Assembly: GCF_000381925.1 (NCBI RefSeq)
Contig: NZ_KB907308.1
Location: 744,001-808,000, forward strand
Length of the DNA stretch: 64,000 nt
Reading direction: 5' to 3'
Source of the DNA: Nocardia sp. BMG111209
GTDB taxonomy: Bacteria; Actinomycetota; Actinomycetes; Mycobacteriales; Mycobacteriaceae
Below are positions 37,472-46,995 of this stretch, piece by piece. The notes beneath the pieces are model-generated. The model saw only the letters and a list, made by a program, of their open reading frames with translations, was not told the DNA's origin and did not search any database. Each line of letters starts with the position of its first letter. Positions within the stretch are counted from its first letter, which is position 1. The translations under genes and the position numbers were made by a program.

Positions 37472-39856
37472 ATGACGCCGACGAAATCCCTGGTCATGCT
37501 ATGGAAGTCCGGCGCAATGACCGCCGTCGCCGCCGATGCGGCAAAACTCCGGGACATCATCGACACCCACGCCGACACCATGAATCGCACGATCCACGGG
37601 CTGGACTGGTCCGGTGACGCGGCGCGGGCGGCCGGTGACCGGGCCGACCGGGAGAAGGCTCAGCAGCGCGCGGTCGCCACCGCCTACGACGACCTGTCGA
37701 ATGCCTTGCAGGGCGCCGAGAACGACACCGGTTGGCTCATCGGCCAGATCCAGCAGACCGTGCGCAATCTGCCGCCGGGCTGGTCGGTCGCCGAAGATTT
37801 CACCGTCACCGCACCCGCTGCCGCCGACAAGAACACCGCCGCGAACGACACCGCGAGCCTGCAGAGCCTCGCCGCCCAACTCGGCCGGGCCATGGATACC
37901 TGGGCGCCGACGATCGCCGCCGCGGTCCAGGCGATCTCCACGACCGCCCCGATCACGAAGGCGAAAATCACGGATAATCCGGCGGACAAGTTCAGGGCGC
38001 GCCAGGCTCAGGCAGACCTTCGAGCGATCCGCAACGGCACCGCCGACGCCGCCACCCTGGAGCGGGTACGTCTCGCCACCACCCTGTCGCAGCCGGAGAA
38101 GGACGCCCTTGCCGGTGGGGAGAGCGCGAACATTCCCCAATTCGAGTACCTGCAAGCCCTGTCCCAGGGCCTGAACGGGCTGAGCGGCAACGACATCGCC
38201 ACCCTCGGCAGCACGCTCACCGGCAGCGGTCATGATCAGGTACAGGCCGCTGTCGCCGACACCTTCCGCATCGTCTCCGACCCGCAGGTACATTCCGCCG
38301 GGATCGACGGCGGCCCCGGCGGCCTCACCGGCGGAATGAAACAACTACCGGATACCGTGCAGCGGGCCCTCATGGCCAATCCGATCGCATCCTCGAGATT
38401 CGGACCGGGCGTCGTGAACAATTGGGACGATCTGCTCGGAATCAATACGGTGATGTCCAACGGCGACAAGTCGATTCAGGGCAGCGATATCAACCGCGCC
38501 ATGATCAAACAGGGCGCCGAACTCGCCGCCGCGACACGACCGGGCCACCATCCCGACGTCAACAACCCGGGGCTGCTCCCGGCGCTCACCAACGGCCTGC
38601 TGGAGAACGCATCCGGCGATCGCATCGCGATTCACGACGCGATCATCGCCGACCCCAACGGTCCGGCGGGCACGGATCCGCACAGCGCCGCCGACCGCAT
38701 GAATGCCATCTGTGACAACGGCGGCAAGTATTACGGCAACAAGCACGTCCTGGGCATCCTGCAACATCCGTGGAACCCGGACCAGCACGGCGCCGAGCAT
38801 CTCTTCCGATGGATCGGTGAGGATGCCGACGCGCAGTCCAAAGGTACCTTCGCCAATAACCAGGCCGGTCAGACCGCTTACGCGCTGGCCGGCATCCTGG
38901 CCGACCCGAACAATCAGCAGGGCCTGAACAGCCCGGCCAATCCCCTCGGCGTCGGCAATCCCGGCCTGACCCGCACCCTGGCCAATGTGATGTCACCGTA
39001 TCTCGGCAATTTCGCCGGGGTGACCGACGACGCCGGTCCCGGCCTCCTCAACAGCGCACCGGTCGACTCCACCGGACACCCGCTGAAACTGCCCTTCGAG
39101 GATGCCGGCCGCCTGAGCAACCTGTTCTCCGTCCTCGACTCCGATCCGGAAGCCGCACGCACGATCAACAGCGCGGGCCTGCAATGGCACGATGCGATCG
39201 CCTACGCCCGCGGCCTCGATCCCGCCAACGCCCCAGCACTACTGGCCAATTCGAGCAGCCTGCAACAGGCCATGAACACCGGGCTGGTGAACCAGATCAA
39301 CGCACACGCCGCCGAACGCTCCTTCCAAGCAGCCCAGGACTACGCCGACAAAGGCGTCTTCGCCGACGGCGTCACCAGCGCCGTCCAAACCGTCGCCGCA
39401 TTCGGCCCGGGGCCCACCGGCCCCGTGATCGGCGGCATCGCGGCCACCGCCGACTCCTACATCAAAGCCGATGTCATCCCGAATCCGGCTGACCCGGCCC
39501 ATCCCCTGGCCGACGACAAGGTCTCCACCGAACTGAACTCCATCCGGTCGACCATCCAGGTGGACAATTTGCGCGATGAATACCTTCAAGTCCAAGGATA
39601 TATCCAACGCGATCCCTCGGCAGCGCATTATTTCGATCGCCCAGGTCACGGCAGCCTGCTCGATTGGCACAATATCACCGCCGATGGCGCCTCCAGTATG
39701 AATGCCTGGCGAAATGCGTATGCACAATTCTCACACGACACCAACGCTGATCTGCACAGTAATGTCTTCCCTGCCCAGGACCGGACCGATACCGAAATTA
39801 CGGAGTCCGCCCTCGCGCCACGGAGCGGCCAGACGCCACCGGAGGCAACGAAATGA
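37472..39856 (+). CDS. Large WXG-type protein, probable type VII secretion substrate
   Basis: 794 residues. The first 100 or so form a WXG100-like helical hairpin (IHGLDWSGDAARAAGDRAD carries the W-x-G turn near residue 48). The rest is a long helical, Asn/Asp/Ala-rich region resembling actinobacterial TPR-repeat-region proteins related to mycobacterial Rv2082/Rv3899c. No enzymatic or toxin domain is evident; a hydrophobic GPVIGGIAATADSYIKADVI segment lies near 650. It is 1 bp after the EspC-like gene and overlaps the lipoprotein gene by ATGA, so the three make one unit. No ESX core (EccC, EccD) is in the window, so secretion would rely on machinery elsewhere. Confidence 0.65.
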   Translation: MTPTKSLVMLWKSGAMTAVAADAAKLRDIIDTHADTMNRTIHGLDWSGDAARAAGDRADREKAQQRAVATAYDDLSNALQGAENDTGWLIGQIQQTVRNLPPGWSVAEDFTVTAPAAADKNTAANDTASLQSLAAQLGRAMDTWAPTIAAAVQAISTTAPITKAKITDNPADKFRARQAQADLRAIRNGTADAATLERVRLATTLSQPEKDALAGGESANIPQFEYLQALSQGLNGLSGNDIATLGSTLTGSGHDQVQAAVADTFRIVSDPQVHSAGIDGGPGGLTGGMKQLPDTVQRALMANPIASSRFGPGVVNNWDDLLGINTVMSNGDKSIQGSDINRAMIKQGAELAAATRPGHHPDVNNPGLLPALTNGLLENASGDRIAIHDAIIADPNGPAGTDPHSAADRMNAICDNGGKYYGNKHVLGILQHPWNPDQHGAEHLFRWIGEDADAQSKGTFANNQAGQTAYALAGILADPNNQQGLNSPANPLGVGNPGLTRTLANVMSPYLGNFAGVTDDAGPGLLNSAPVDSTGHPLKLPFEDAGRLSNLFSVLDSDPEAARTINSAGLQWHDAIAYARGLDPANAPALLANSSSLQQAMNTGLVNQINAHAAERSFQAAQDYADKGVFADGVTSAVQTVAAFGPGPTGPVIGGIAATADSYIKADVIPNPADPAHPLADDKVSTELNSIRSTIQVDNLRDEYLQVQGYIQRDPSAAHYFDRPGHGSLLDWHNITADGASSMNAWRNAYAQFSHDTNADLHSNVFPAQDRTDTEITESALAPRSGQTPPEATK

Positions 39857-40458
39857 GGCAGGTAGCGGGGATTCTCGGTGTCGCAACCCTGGTGGCCGCC
39901 ATCGCGGGCTGCAGCTCGCCGCCGCCGGCCGCACCACCTTCATTCGCACCTCCGACCACATTGACTGCGCAGAATCTGCAACCTCCGGCACAGATCGGCG
40001 CACTCCCCCAGGTGATTTACGATCCTTGCACGTGGATCCCCGACAGCGTGGTTTCCAAAGCCGGCTACAACCCGGCCAGCCGACAACGGTACATGGACCA
40101 GACCACCGACCCCGTCTCCATCATCCTGGGCTGCCGATTTCTAGACGACGCCGACGGGCGCTTCAAACAGAAATTCGATCTCCATATAGATTCTGCAAAT
40201 ATCGGACTGGCCGAAGGGCGGAGACAGGCCGAGGCTACCGGACACCAACTACAAATAACTCCGATCAACATCAACGGCCGTGCAGGATTCGAACTCCGGG
40301 ATGCCTACTACGGCACCTCGTGTTTCACATTCCTCGCGACCAGAATCGGTTATGTGAGGTTGCACCGAATAACTCTTCCGTCCGGCCCGATCGATGTCTG
40401 CGAAAAGATACTCGATCTGACCGAGCTTATCGAGCCCACTATCGGTTCCGACAACTGA
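39853..40458 (+). CDS. DUF3558 lipoprotein
   Basis: 201 residues. Lipoprotein signal MRQVAGILGVATLVAAIAGC with acylated Cys20, a Pro-rich linker, and then the DUF3558 domain: DPCTWIPDSVVSKAGY and LGCRF, and a later SCFTFLATRIG with paired cysteines. DUF3558 proteins are common in Nocardia and relatives, often next to type VII substrates; their role is unknown. Its ATG overlaps the stop of the large WXG-type gene (ATGA), so it is made together with it, presumably as an outer-face membrane partner. Confidence 0.85.
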   Translation: MRQVAGILGVATLVAAIAGCSSPPPAAPPSFAPPTTLTAQNLQPPAQIGALPQVIYDPCTWIPDSVVSKAGYNPASRQRYMDQTTDPVSIILGCRFLDDADGRFKQKFDLHIDSANIGLAEGRRQAEATGHQLQITPININGRAGFELRDAYYGTSCFTFLATRIGYVRLHRITLPSGPIDVCEKILDLTELIEPTIGSDN

Positions 40459-40548
40459 CCACCGACCCTTTGCCCCGAGTCGCCCCCGATCGTCTTCAGG
40501 TTCCATACTTCCAACCTACCGGATTCGCCGCACGGCTTGCGCCGCGCT

Positions 40549-41232
40549 TCATCCAACCAATTTGTCGCCAATTTCAGGCGGCTTTTTTGTTTTTCCAGTT
40601 AGAATCATCAGTGCCGAATGAGGCGGCTCGAGGAGATCAGCCTCCGTACCAGAGCGAAGAATTCGCACAACGCGGAGTATCGAAGGTATTCGGTTGCCGT
40701 TCGGATCTTGAACGTAATGAAATTCCGTTCCCGGCTCGACAGTTCCGGCTACACATCGCACGATAAATGCCCACGGCGTTTCGACAGCCTCGGCCAGCGC
40801 TTCGACGAGGACTATGCGTCGATCCTCAGTCGGCGATGTGTGATACGCCGAAATCAAATTCAGCGTAAGCAAGTCGGACCAAATATCGAGCGTCGTCGTC
40901 GAGCCAGGACCGACAGTAGCGTGTATTTGACCTTTCTCACGGGTCAGCCGCAAGGAGATCTGCGAGTTGATGGATATTCCGGAGATTTCCGCTCGAGTAA
41001 CCCCGTCCAGCAAGAGTTCGACACGTACGGTATCGAATCCTCGATCTCGCCATTTCTTGGGTGGGTTGTCGGGGAAATCGGCGAGATCTGCTTTTATAAC
41101 AACGCGGGGCCCGTCACGATGCAGGCAGAGCTCATGTAATATCAAATTCTCAAGAGATGGCGGATTGTCCCGGTATATGGCCTGCACCGCTCGCGCATCG
41201 GTCAGGAGTTCGATCCAACTCACATTACTCAC
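40549..41232 (-). CDS. Imm50-like immunity protein
   Basis: 227 residues. The first 150 match the Imm50 pattern: WIELLTDARAVQAIYRDNPPS, then LHRDGPRVVIKADLADFP and PPKKWRDRGFDTVRVELLL. It begins at 41232, where its ATG overlaps the stop of the giant toxin by 4 bp (ATGA). Toxin-then-immunity order with direct coupling is the rule for polymorphic toxin loci, so it should neutralise the toxin's C-terminal nuclease. Codon use is less GC-biased than the backbone (local GC clearly lower), a sign of acquisition. Confidence 0.8.
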   Translation of the reverse strand: MSNVSWIELLTDARAVQAIYRDNPPSLENLILHELCLHRDGPRVVIKADLADFPDNPPKKWRDRGFDTVRVELLLDGVTRAEISGISINSQISLRLTREKGQIHATVGPGSTTTLDIWSDLLTLNLISAYHTSPTEDRRIVLVEALAEAVETPWAFIVRCVAGTVEPGTEFHYVQDPNGNRIPSILRVVRILRSGTEADLLEPPHSALMILTGKTKKPPEIGDKLVG

Positions 41233-44200
41233 CTCCTGAACGGGTAATGTTCCTGGGTGCCATCGATTTTCCCGGTCCTGGTGTTCCAGTCGGGTCGGAC
41301 GTTGAGATGCGGGCCTTGGTTTCCAGGATCACCTGGCCCATAGTAGTGGCCGGCTCCGTGATCCTGAATGACGACCCTGCTTCCGTCCGGGCGAGTGAAG
41401 GAATACTCGCGTGTGTATATCGGCATACCGTTGTCATCGAGAATCGACTGACCCCATTTATCTTGTAGGCGTACGCGAGCGACCGAATCAGGATGCTGAC
41501 TCATCGGGATGTCGAGATCGCGTTTGGCATCTCGGAATGCTTCGTTCCGGCTGGGGTCGCTGTCCTGTTTTCCGCAGCCTTCGGCCGGGGCAAGTCCGAG
41601 CGGGTCGATCCATCCTGTGGGGTTACTTGCGTAGGCGGCCGGATTCGGAGACGGAGCCAGGCCGAGAGGATCGGTGGTGAGGTATCGGCCGACTGCCGGG
41701 TGGTAGTAGCGGTGGCGGTTGTAGTGGAACCCTGTTTCCGCGTCGAAGTATTGGCCGGGGAAGCGGAGCGGAGTGGCCGCACCAGCCCAGGTGGTCTGCC
41801 CCCAGAGGGTGGTCATGGCGTGACCGGCGACGCTCCGGGTATCAGGGTCGATGAGGTTCGCGGGGCCGCCGACCAGGTCGGTGATTATGGCGTAGAAGCG
41901 CTCGTCGACGCTCCCTTGTTCGGGAATGCTGGTTTCGCTCTGGATGAGCAGTGTGGTGCTGCCGGGCCGATGGGTCCATATGGTGGTGTTGCCGCTCCGG
42001 TCGACCTGGGCAATGAGATGGTCGCCGTCCCAGGTGAAGCGAATATCATCGAGAACGGTTCCGTCGGTGGTGGTTCCGGCTTTGCGTACGCGCCTGCCGA
42101 AGGGGTCGTAGGTGTAGGTCCAGCGGTTGCCGTCGGGGGTGGTGACGGCGCAGAGTCGGTCGCGGGAATCCCATTCGTAATGCCAGGTTTCGGGTTTGCG
42201 GGACAGCCGTGTGGCGGTTCGGTGGATGGGGCGGCCCACACTGTCGTGATGCCAGGTGGATCGGCCGGAGCGGATCAGCCGGGTGCCCCGGTACTCGTTG
42301 GTGGAGTCGCCGGTGCGGGCCGGGGTCGACGCGTAGCCGGCCGTGAGGTTGCCGGCGGTGTCGTAGGAGTAGCTCTCGGTTCGGTTGCCGGTGACGGTGG
42401 TGACCCGGCCGACGGGGTCGAGGGTGTATGCCTGGGTACCGCCCAGCGTGTCGTGGACCGAGGCCAGTGCGGTGTCGGGGTGGTAGGTGTAGGTCCGCTC
42501 GAGAAGTCGGCGCTCGGGTTCGGGGGCCGGGAGCGGTGGTGTGCTCGGAAGGCCCAGCTCGAGGGAGAAACCGGTGGTGCGGCCGGTGGTGAGAGTCTGT
42601 TCGGCGGGCAGATCACGTGGAGTCCAGGCGGTTTCGAATACGAGATCTCGGGCGAGTGTGCGGCGGGTTTCGCGGCCCAGCGCGTCGTATTCGAAATCGA
42701 TGCGCCTGCCTGCGGTTTCGATGGCGGCCAGGCGCCCGGAGTAGTCATGGTGGTAATCGACGGCTCCGGCCGGGGTGGTGCGGCGGATACGGTGACCGGC
42801 GATGTCGTAGTGCGATTCGACCCGGATGCCGTCGATGATTTCGGCGGTGACCCTGCCGAGAACGTCGCGCTCGAAAGCGACCTCGACGTCGCCGGTGGCG
42901 GTCATGATGCGGCCCATGACGTCATGGGTGTAGACGACGTCACCATCGGGGGCGCGCTCGGCGACCACATCACCGAGTTCGTTGTATTCGTAGGTGATTT
43001 CGAGGCCGTCCCGGATTCGGGCGATCAGTTGTCCCGCGGCATCGTAGCGGTATTCGGTGGTGAGACCGTCGAAGTCGGTTTCGGAGGCCAGGCGGCCGCA
43101 CGGGTCGTAGGTGTAAACCCAGGTCAGGCCCTGCGGATTGGTGACTGCGGCAAGGCGTGTCTCGGCGTCCCAGCGGTAGCGGGTGACCGTACCGTCGGGG
43201 GCGATGCGGGCGGTGGGTTTGTCGAAGGGGCCGTAGGTGTAGCCGGTGGTCCGGCCGCCGGCGTCGGTGTGCGACAGCAGATTACCTTCGGCATCCCAGA
43301 TCCAGGATTCGCTGGTGCCGTCGGGGTGGATGCGGCGCAACGGTTTTCCGTCGACCGACCACTCCACGGCGGTGACCGTGCCGTCGGGGCGGTGGACGGC
43401 GACGATGCGGCCGAAGGGGTCGTGGTGGTAGCGGGTGATGCCGCCGGCCGGATCGGTGACGGCGATCGGGAGCCCGGCGGGATTGCGGTCGATCAGGGTG
43501 TGTCCGCCGGCCGGGTCGGCGACGACCCAGGTGCCACCGGTCGATTCGTGCTCGAAGCCGGTCGTCGCCCCCGACGCATCCACGGTCGCGACCAGATCGC
43601 CGTCGTCACCGTACTCGTAGGAGGTGACGGTGCCGTCGAATTGCTCGACGCGCGAAGGCTTTCCGGGGCTGTGGTAATCGACGAACAGTTCCCTGCCGTC
43701 CGGGCGGCGGACACCCGTGATCTGGCCGATGTCGTTGTGCCGGTAGCGGGTTTCGCGGCCGAGTCGGTCGATCTGAGCGGTGGGTCGGCGATGTTCGTCG
43801 TAGCGGGTTGCCGAGGTGTGGCCGAGGGCGTCGGTCACGGCGACGGGTTGATAGTTCTCGTCGATCAGATAGGTGGTTCGGTCACCGAACGAATTGGTGT
43901 ACCGGGTCAGAGAGCGGCCGCCCGGAAGGGCGAGGTATTCGAAACCGCCCGCCAGGGTGCCGTCGGCACCGCCCTCGGTGACCACGCGTCCGTGCTCGTC
44001 GTACTCGTAGTGATAGGTGTAGTTGTTGCGGTCGGTCCACGACGTCATCCGATCGTCGCCGTCGTAGGCGAACACCATGGCCAGGCCGGAGCCGTCGATC
44101 ACGTGGGTGAGCCGCTCGTGATCGTCGTAACCGAAGGCACGCAGTCGGATTCGCCCACCGAGACCGCTGGGGTCGGCGATGTCGATGGCGGTGACGTGTC

Positions 44201-46022
44201 CGGCCGGGTCGGTGGTCACGTGAACGGTGTAGCCGCCGGAGTGGACGAGTTCGGTGATGCGGCCGGTGTTGTCGCGTTTGTAGACGATGTGGTTGTGGTG
44301 GCGGTCGCTGACGGCGACGAGGGGGTAGACCCCATCGGGGGACGGGATGCCGGGGATTCGGTAGTAGTGCTTGGTGATTCCGGTGACGGGGTCGTCGAGG
44401 CGGTAGCCGCCGTAGTCGCAGCGGGTCAATGCGCGCGGCTGGCCGCGGTATTGCGGGCGCATGGGAATGCCGACGGGAGCGTGGGTGTAGTCGACCAGGT
44501 CGGCGTCCGGGCCGACGACGACCGCGCCCCGGGTGTCGACCTCTACGCGTTCGTCGAGGCTGGACGCCCAGCGGCGGCCGAAGCAGTGTCCCGCGGAATA
44601 GCTGGTGACGTAACGGCGGGTGATCCGCAGGGGCAGCACACCGGGCAGAACGAGGTCGGTTTCCGGCAGATACATCGCGCCGGTGGCGACGTCGACCGGT
44701 TCGCCTTCGCCGGAACAGTCCGGGCGCTCGTCACGCAGCGGGACGCTGTCCTCGGGACGGGACGGCGCGTGCTCGGGCGGCAGCGGATCGTGGTGCGGGA
44801 CACTGTGGGACGCGCAGGCGGCTCCGGTTTCGGCGGCATGGGTCGCACCGGCCTGAGCAGCGTGGGTGGCGGTGCTCGCCCCGGCTTCGGCACCGTGAGC
44901 GGCGACACTGGCTCCGGCTTCGGCGCCATGGGCGGCGGCACTCGCTTCGGCCCCGGCACCGTCGCCGACGAACATGCTGGCGATGTTGAAAGCAGCTGTG
45001 CCACCGGCCTTGTCCGGGTCGGACAGCCACGAATCCTGGTCGCCGACGATCGAGCTCACCAACGCGACCGGGTCACCGGATATCTGGACGAAGCCGGCCG
45101 CATCGGCTTGCAGCGAGTCCGCCGCATCGAGTGGATGCGCCCAGACGTAGGGGTTGTAGGGGCTGATGGCGTTGCCGGCCTTCGCCAGATTGCCCAATGC
45201 GCCGGCGAATCCTGCGAGCTGACGAATCCCCCCGAGCGCCCGCTCGCTACCGAAATCCAGCACGTCGGTTGTCATGCGATCCGCGAAACCGGGGAGGTCC
45301 GGCGCGAGGTCGGCAGCCGCCGCGAGCGCTCGCGCGGCAGTGGCCGACGCGGTATTGCGTTGCGCGCGAGCGTCGTTGAGTATCTGCTGTGCGGACTCGG
45401 CCATCGGCTTGCCCGGATCGGTGAACGCGCCGGGTCGTGGACCTTTGCGGTCACTGTTGTTGAATGCCTGCACTTGCCGGTTGTAGTCGTCGACTGCGGT
45501 CTTACCGGCCTGGACCGCTTGCGCGTACTGATGGATCGCGGCGGCTGCCTGCCCTTGGGCCCACAGCACCGCGTAGGCATAGGCGCCCAGCACTTTTCCC
45601 GCTTCGTCGCAGGCCTGGGACGCGTCGCTCCACTGTTCGGGATGTTTGGCGTAGACGGTGTGGAAGGCGTCGGCGCCCGCGCCGGTCCAGCCTCCGACAT
45701 CGATTCGATGCAGCGCCTGCGCGGCCTCGCCGAAGCCTTGTGCGAACACCTGCAGGTCCCCGGCGATTTCGCTGATACGGTCGGGGTCTCCGTGCACCAG
45801 CTGCCTGGGATCGTCCGTTTCACCGAGGTTTTTCTCCTCGGGTGTCGCGCCGAGGCGGTCACCGACCACGTCGATCCAGCTGTCGACCGTCTGGGCCCAG
45901 TCGTGCAGGCCCAGATCGTCGAGCACGCCACCGACCGCATGCCCGCCCGTTTCGACCGCTTTCCCGGCCGCACGTTCCGCGCGGTGTGCCCAATCCTCGA
46001 CATCGTCGAGCCAGCTAGCCAT
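41229..46022 (-). CDS. Rhs/YD-repeat polymorphic toxin with C-terminal HNH-type nuclease
   Basis: 1597 residues from ATG 46022. In order: an N-terminal helical WXG/LXG-like module (about 1-330; VGGWTGAGADAFHTVY carries WTG), an Ala/Gly/His repeat, an Rhs start (PVDVATGAMYLPETDLVLPG), more than 20 YD repeats, and the Rhs core end (DAETGFHYNRHRYYHPAVGR, DPLGL twice). The last 100 residues are the variable toxin: Glu1539, His1555/His1559 (QDHGAGH), His1572 (GPHLNVRP) and His1592 fit the Tox-HNH-EHHH endonuclease VII-like family. The Rhs shell probably encloses the toxin. Export is likely type VII, because the preceding WXG-like gene overlaps it by 8 bp. The Imm50-like gene follows. Confidence 0.9.
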   Translation of the reverse strand: MASWLDDVEDWAHRAERAAGKAVETGGHAVGGVLDDLGLHDWAQTVDSWIDVVGDRLGATPEEKNLGETDDPRQLVHGDPDRISEIAGDLQVFAQGFGEAAQALHRIDVGGWTGAGADAFHTVYAKHPEQWSDASQACDEAGKVLGAYAYAVLWAQGQAAAAIHQYAQAVQAGKTAVDDYNRQVQAFNNSDRKGPRPGAFTDPGKPMAESAQQILNDARAQRNTASATAARALAAAADLAPDLPGFADRMTTDVLDFGSERALGGIRQLAGFAGALGNLAKAGNAISPYNPYVWAHPLDAADSLQADAAGFVQISGDPVALVSSIVGDQDSWLSDPDKAGGTAAFNIASMFVGDGAGAEASAAAHGAEAGASVAAHGAEAGASTATHAAQAGATHAAETGAACASHSVPHHDPLPPEHAPSRPEDSVPLRDERPDCSGEGEPVDVATGAMYLPETDLVLPGVLPLRITRRYVTSYSAGHCFGRRWASSLDERVEVDTRGAVVVGPDADLVDYTHAPVGIPMRPQYRGQPRALTRCDYGGYRLDDPVTGITKHYYRIPGIPSPDGVYPLVAVSDRHHNHIVYKRDNTGRITELVHSGGYTVHVTTDPAGHVTAIDIADPSGLGGRIRLRAFGYDDHERLTHVIDGSGLAMVFAYDGDDRMTSWTDRNNYTYHYEYDEHGRVVTEGGADGTLAGGFEYLALPGGRSLTRYTNSFGDRTTYLIDENYQPVAVTDALGHTSATRYDEHRRPTAQIDRLGRETRYRHNDIGQITGVRRPDGRELFVDYHSPGKPSRVEQFDGTVTSYEYGDDGDLVATVDASGATTGFEHESTGGTWVVADPAGGHTLIDRNPAGLPIAVTDPAGGITRYHHDPFGRIVAVHRPDGTVTAVEWSVDGKPLRRIHPDGTSESWIWDAEGNLLSHTDAGGRTTGYTYGPFDKPTARIAPDGTVTRYRWDAETRLAAVTNPQGLTWVYTYDPCGRLASETDFDGLTTEYRYDAAGQLIARIRDGLEITYEYNELGDVVAERAPDGDVVYTHDVMGRIMTATGDVEVAFERDVLGRVTAEIIDGIRVESHYDIAGHRIRRTTPAGAVDYHHDYSGRLAAIETAGRRIDFEYDALGRETRRTLARDLVFETAWTPRDLPAEQTLTTGRTTGFSLELGLPSTPPLPAPEPERRLLERTYTYHPDTALASVHDTLGGTQAYTLDPVGRVTTVTGNRTESYSYDTAGNLTAGYASTPARTGDSTNEYRGTRLIRSGRSTWHHDSVGRPIHRTATRLSRKPETWHYEWDSRDRLCAVTTPDGNRWTYTYDPFGRRVRKAGTTTDGTVLDDIRFTWDGDHLIAQVDRSGNTTIWTHRPGSTTLLIQSETSIPEQGSVDERFYAIITDLVGGPANLIDPDTRSVAGHAMTTLWGQTTWAGAATPLRFPGQYFDAETGFHYNRHRYYHPAVGRYLTTDPLGLAPSPNPAAYASNPTGWIDPLGLAPAEGCGKQDSDPSRNEAFRDAKRDLDIPMSQHPDSVARVRLQDKWGQSILDDNGMPIYTREYSFTRPDGSRVVIQDHGAGHYYGPGDPGNQGPHLNVRPDWNTRTGKIDGTQEHYPFRR
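44818..44955. repeat. 33-bp tandem repeats inside the Rhs toxin gene
   Basis: Three to four diverged in-frame units of 33 bp encode 11-residue repeats (AAAHGAEAGAS, VAAHGAEAGAS, TATHAAQAGAT). They form a flexible Ala/Gly/His linker between the N-terminal helical module and the Rhs shell. In-frame copy number may vary between strains. Confidence 0.75.
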
Positions 46023-46599
46023 GCTTGTAGCCCTGCCCGTGGTCGAACGGATCGAAATCGTGATGCTGCGCGCGTCCGACCATCGAGTCGTCCCACGCCC
46101 TCGACCAGTCGGCCCTCGCATCCTGCTGCAGCTGGGTCAGCTCCGCGGGGTCCAGCGCGTGATCGAAATCGTGGCGCGGGGCCGACAAGATCTCCGACCA
46201 GCCCGTCCGATCGGCTTGCTCATCGGTGACATGCGGGTTGCTGACGGCGCTCATCGCGTCGACGGTGAGTTCCTTCAGGCTGTTCGCCGACAACTGCTCC
46301 ACATCGTGATACAGGCCGGCGTCCAGCCCCAGCATGAAAGCGATCTTGTTCGCATCCCGGATCAGCGACCGCACGCCCCACTCCCACCTGTCACAGAACC
46401 GGTCGAACGCGCTCTTGCACTCCGCGGTACCGGCCTGCAGCCCCGGCATCTTCATCTCTCCGAACCCGCGCCCGAGATCTCCGGAAACCTTGTCGTGGGC
46501 AAGCGAATTCAACTCACCGACGACCGTGTTGATGCCCTCGGCCGCCGCCTTCAGATCCTCGGGATCGACCCGAACGCCATCACCCGACACAGAGACCAC
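46015..46599 (-). CDS. WXG100-like partner protein of the Rhs toxin
   Basis: 194 residues from GTG 46599 (a second GTG 9 bp on is possible; no strong ribosome site). An ESAT-6/WXG-like helical hairpin: DPEDLKAAAEGINTVVGELN as helix 1, a turn, then CKSAFDRFCDRWEWGVRSLI with a W-x-W-G motif, and KIAFMLGLDAGLYHDVEQLS. The C-terminal 80 residues are acidic/His-rich. It ends 8 bp inside the toxin gene, so the two are translated together. Small WXG-like proteins encoded directly before large type VII toxins act as chaperones or co-secreted partners; that role is inferred here. Confidence 0.75.
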   Translation of the reverse strand: MVSVSGDGVRVDPEDLKAAAEGINTVVGELNSLAHDKVSGDLGRGFGEMKMPGLQAGTAECKSAFDRFCDRWEWGVRSLIRDANKIAFMLGLDAGLYHDVEQLSANSLKELTVDAMSAVSNPHVTDEQADRTGWSEILSAPRHDFDHALDPAELTQLQQDARADWSRAWDDSMVGRAQHHDFDPFDHGQGYKHG

Positions 46600-46995
46600 C
46601 GCTGCTGCAATAGGTTTCAGACATTATCGCGGATCCGGCCCCGGCTCACCAAGCGCGCATTCCGATAGCCGAATGCTGTGCGGGTTCCGATCCCCCTGCA
46701 CCGCCACGACAGGTTACCGTGGCCGAGCAGGACCTCGATCCGAACCCAAGTGGACGGCACGGTTCCGCCGTGAGGCACGGCTCATGGCCCGGCCGTCACA
46801 TCCGGGCACGCCCATGACCGGCACCGACCTGGTCCGATGGGCTGGGTGGGCACCGACCGGCTATCACCCATCCTTACTGAGTAGGCGACCCCGCCCTGCT
46901 GACGCACCGTCTGACCCAGCAGCTGCCCACCTTCCGACGCCTGCTCGGTCCCCGTCACATCGAACAGGTCCCGGGCGCGAACTGGCCGAGAGATC
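46600..46995. other. 396-bp region with no supported gene
   Basis: This lies between the WXG-like gene (leftward) and the kinase remnant. It must hold the promoter of the toxin operon. Frames across it are short and change on both strands. A stretch near 46900-46985 reads RRLLGPRHIEQVPG in one frame, possibly a relic of a TPR-type repeat, but this is too weak to call. Confidence 0.4.

Noticed and set aside
44818..44955. Short tandem repeats as a possible CRISPR array
   Set aside because: The 33-bp units are adjacent, without spacers, in frame and inside the toxin gene.
41493..46229. A 1578-codon open frame on the plus strand
   Set aside because: It mirrors the Rhs toxin gene. The product is Gly/Val-rich with no motifs, while the minus strand gives regular YD repeats.
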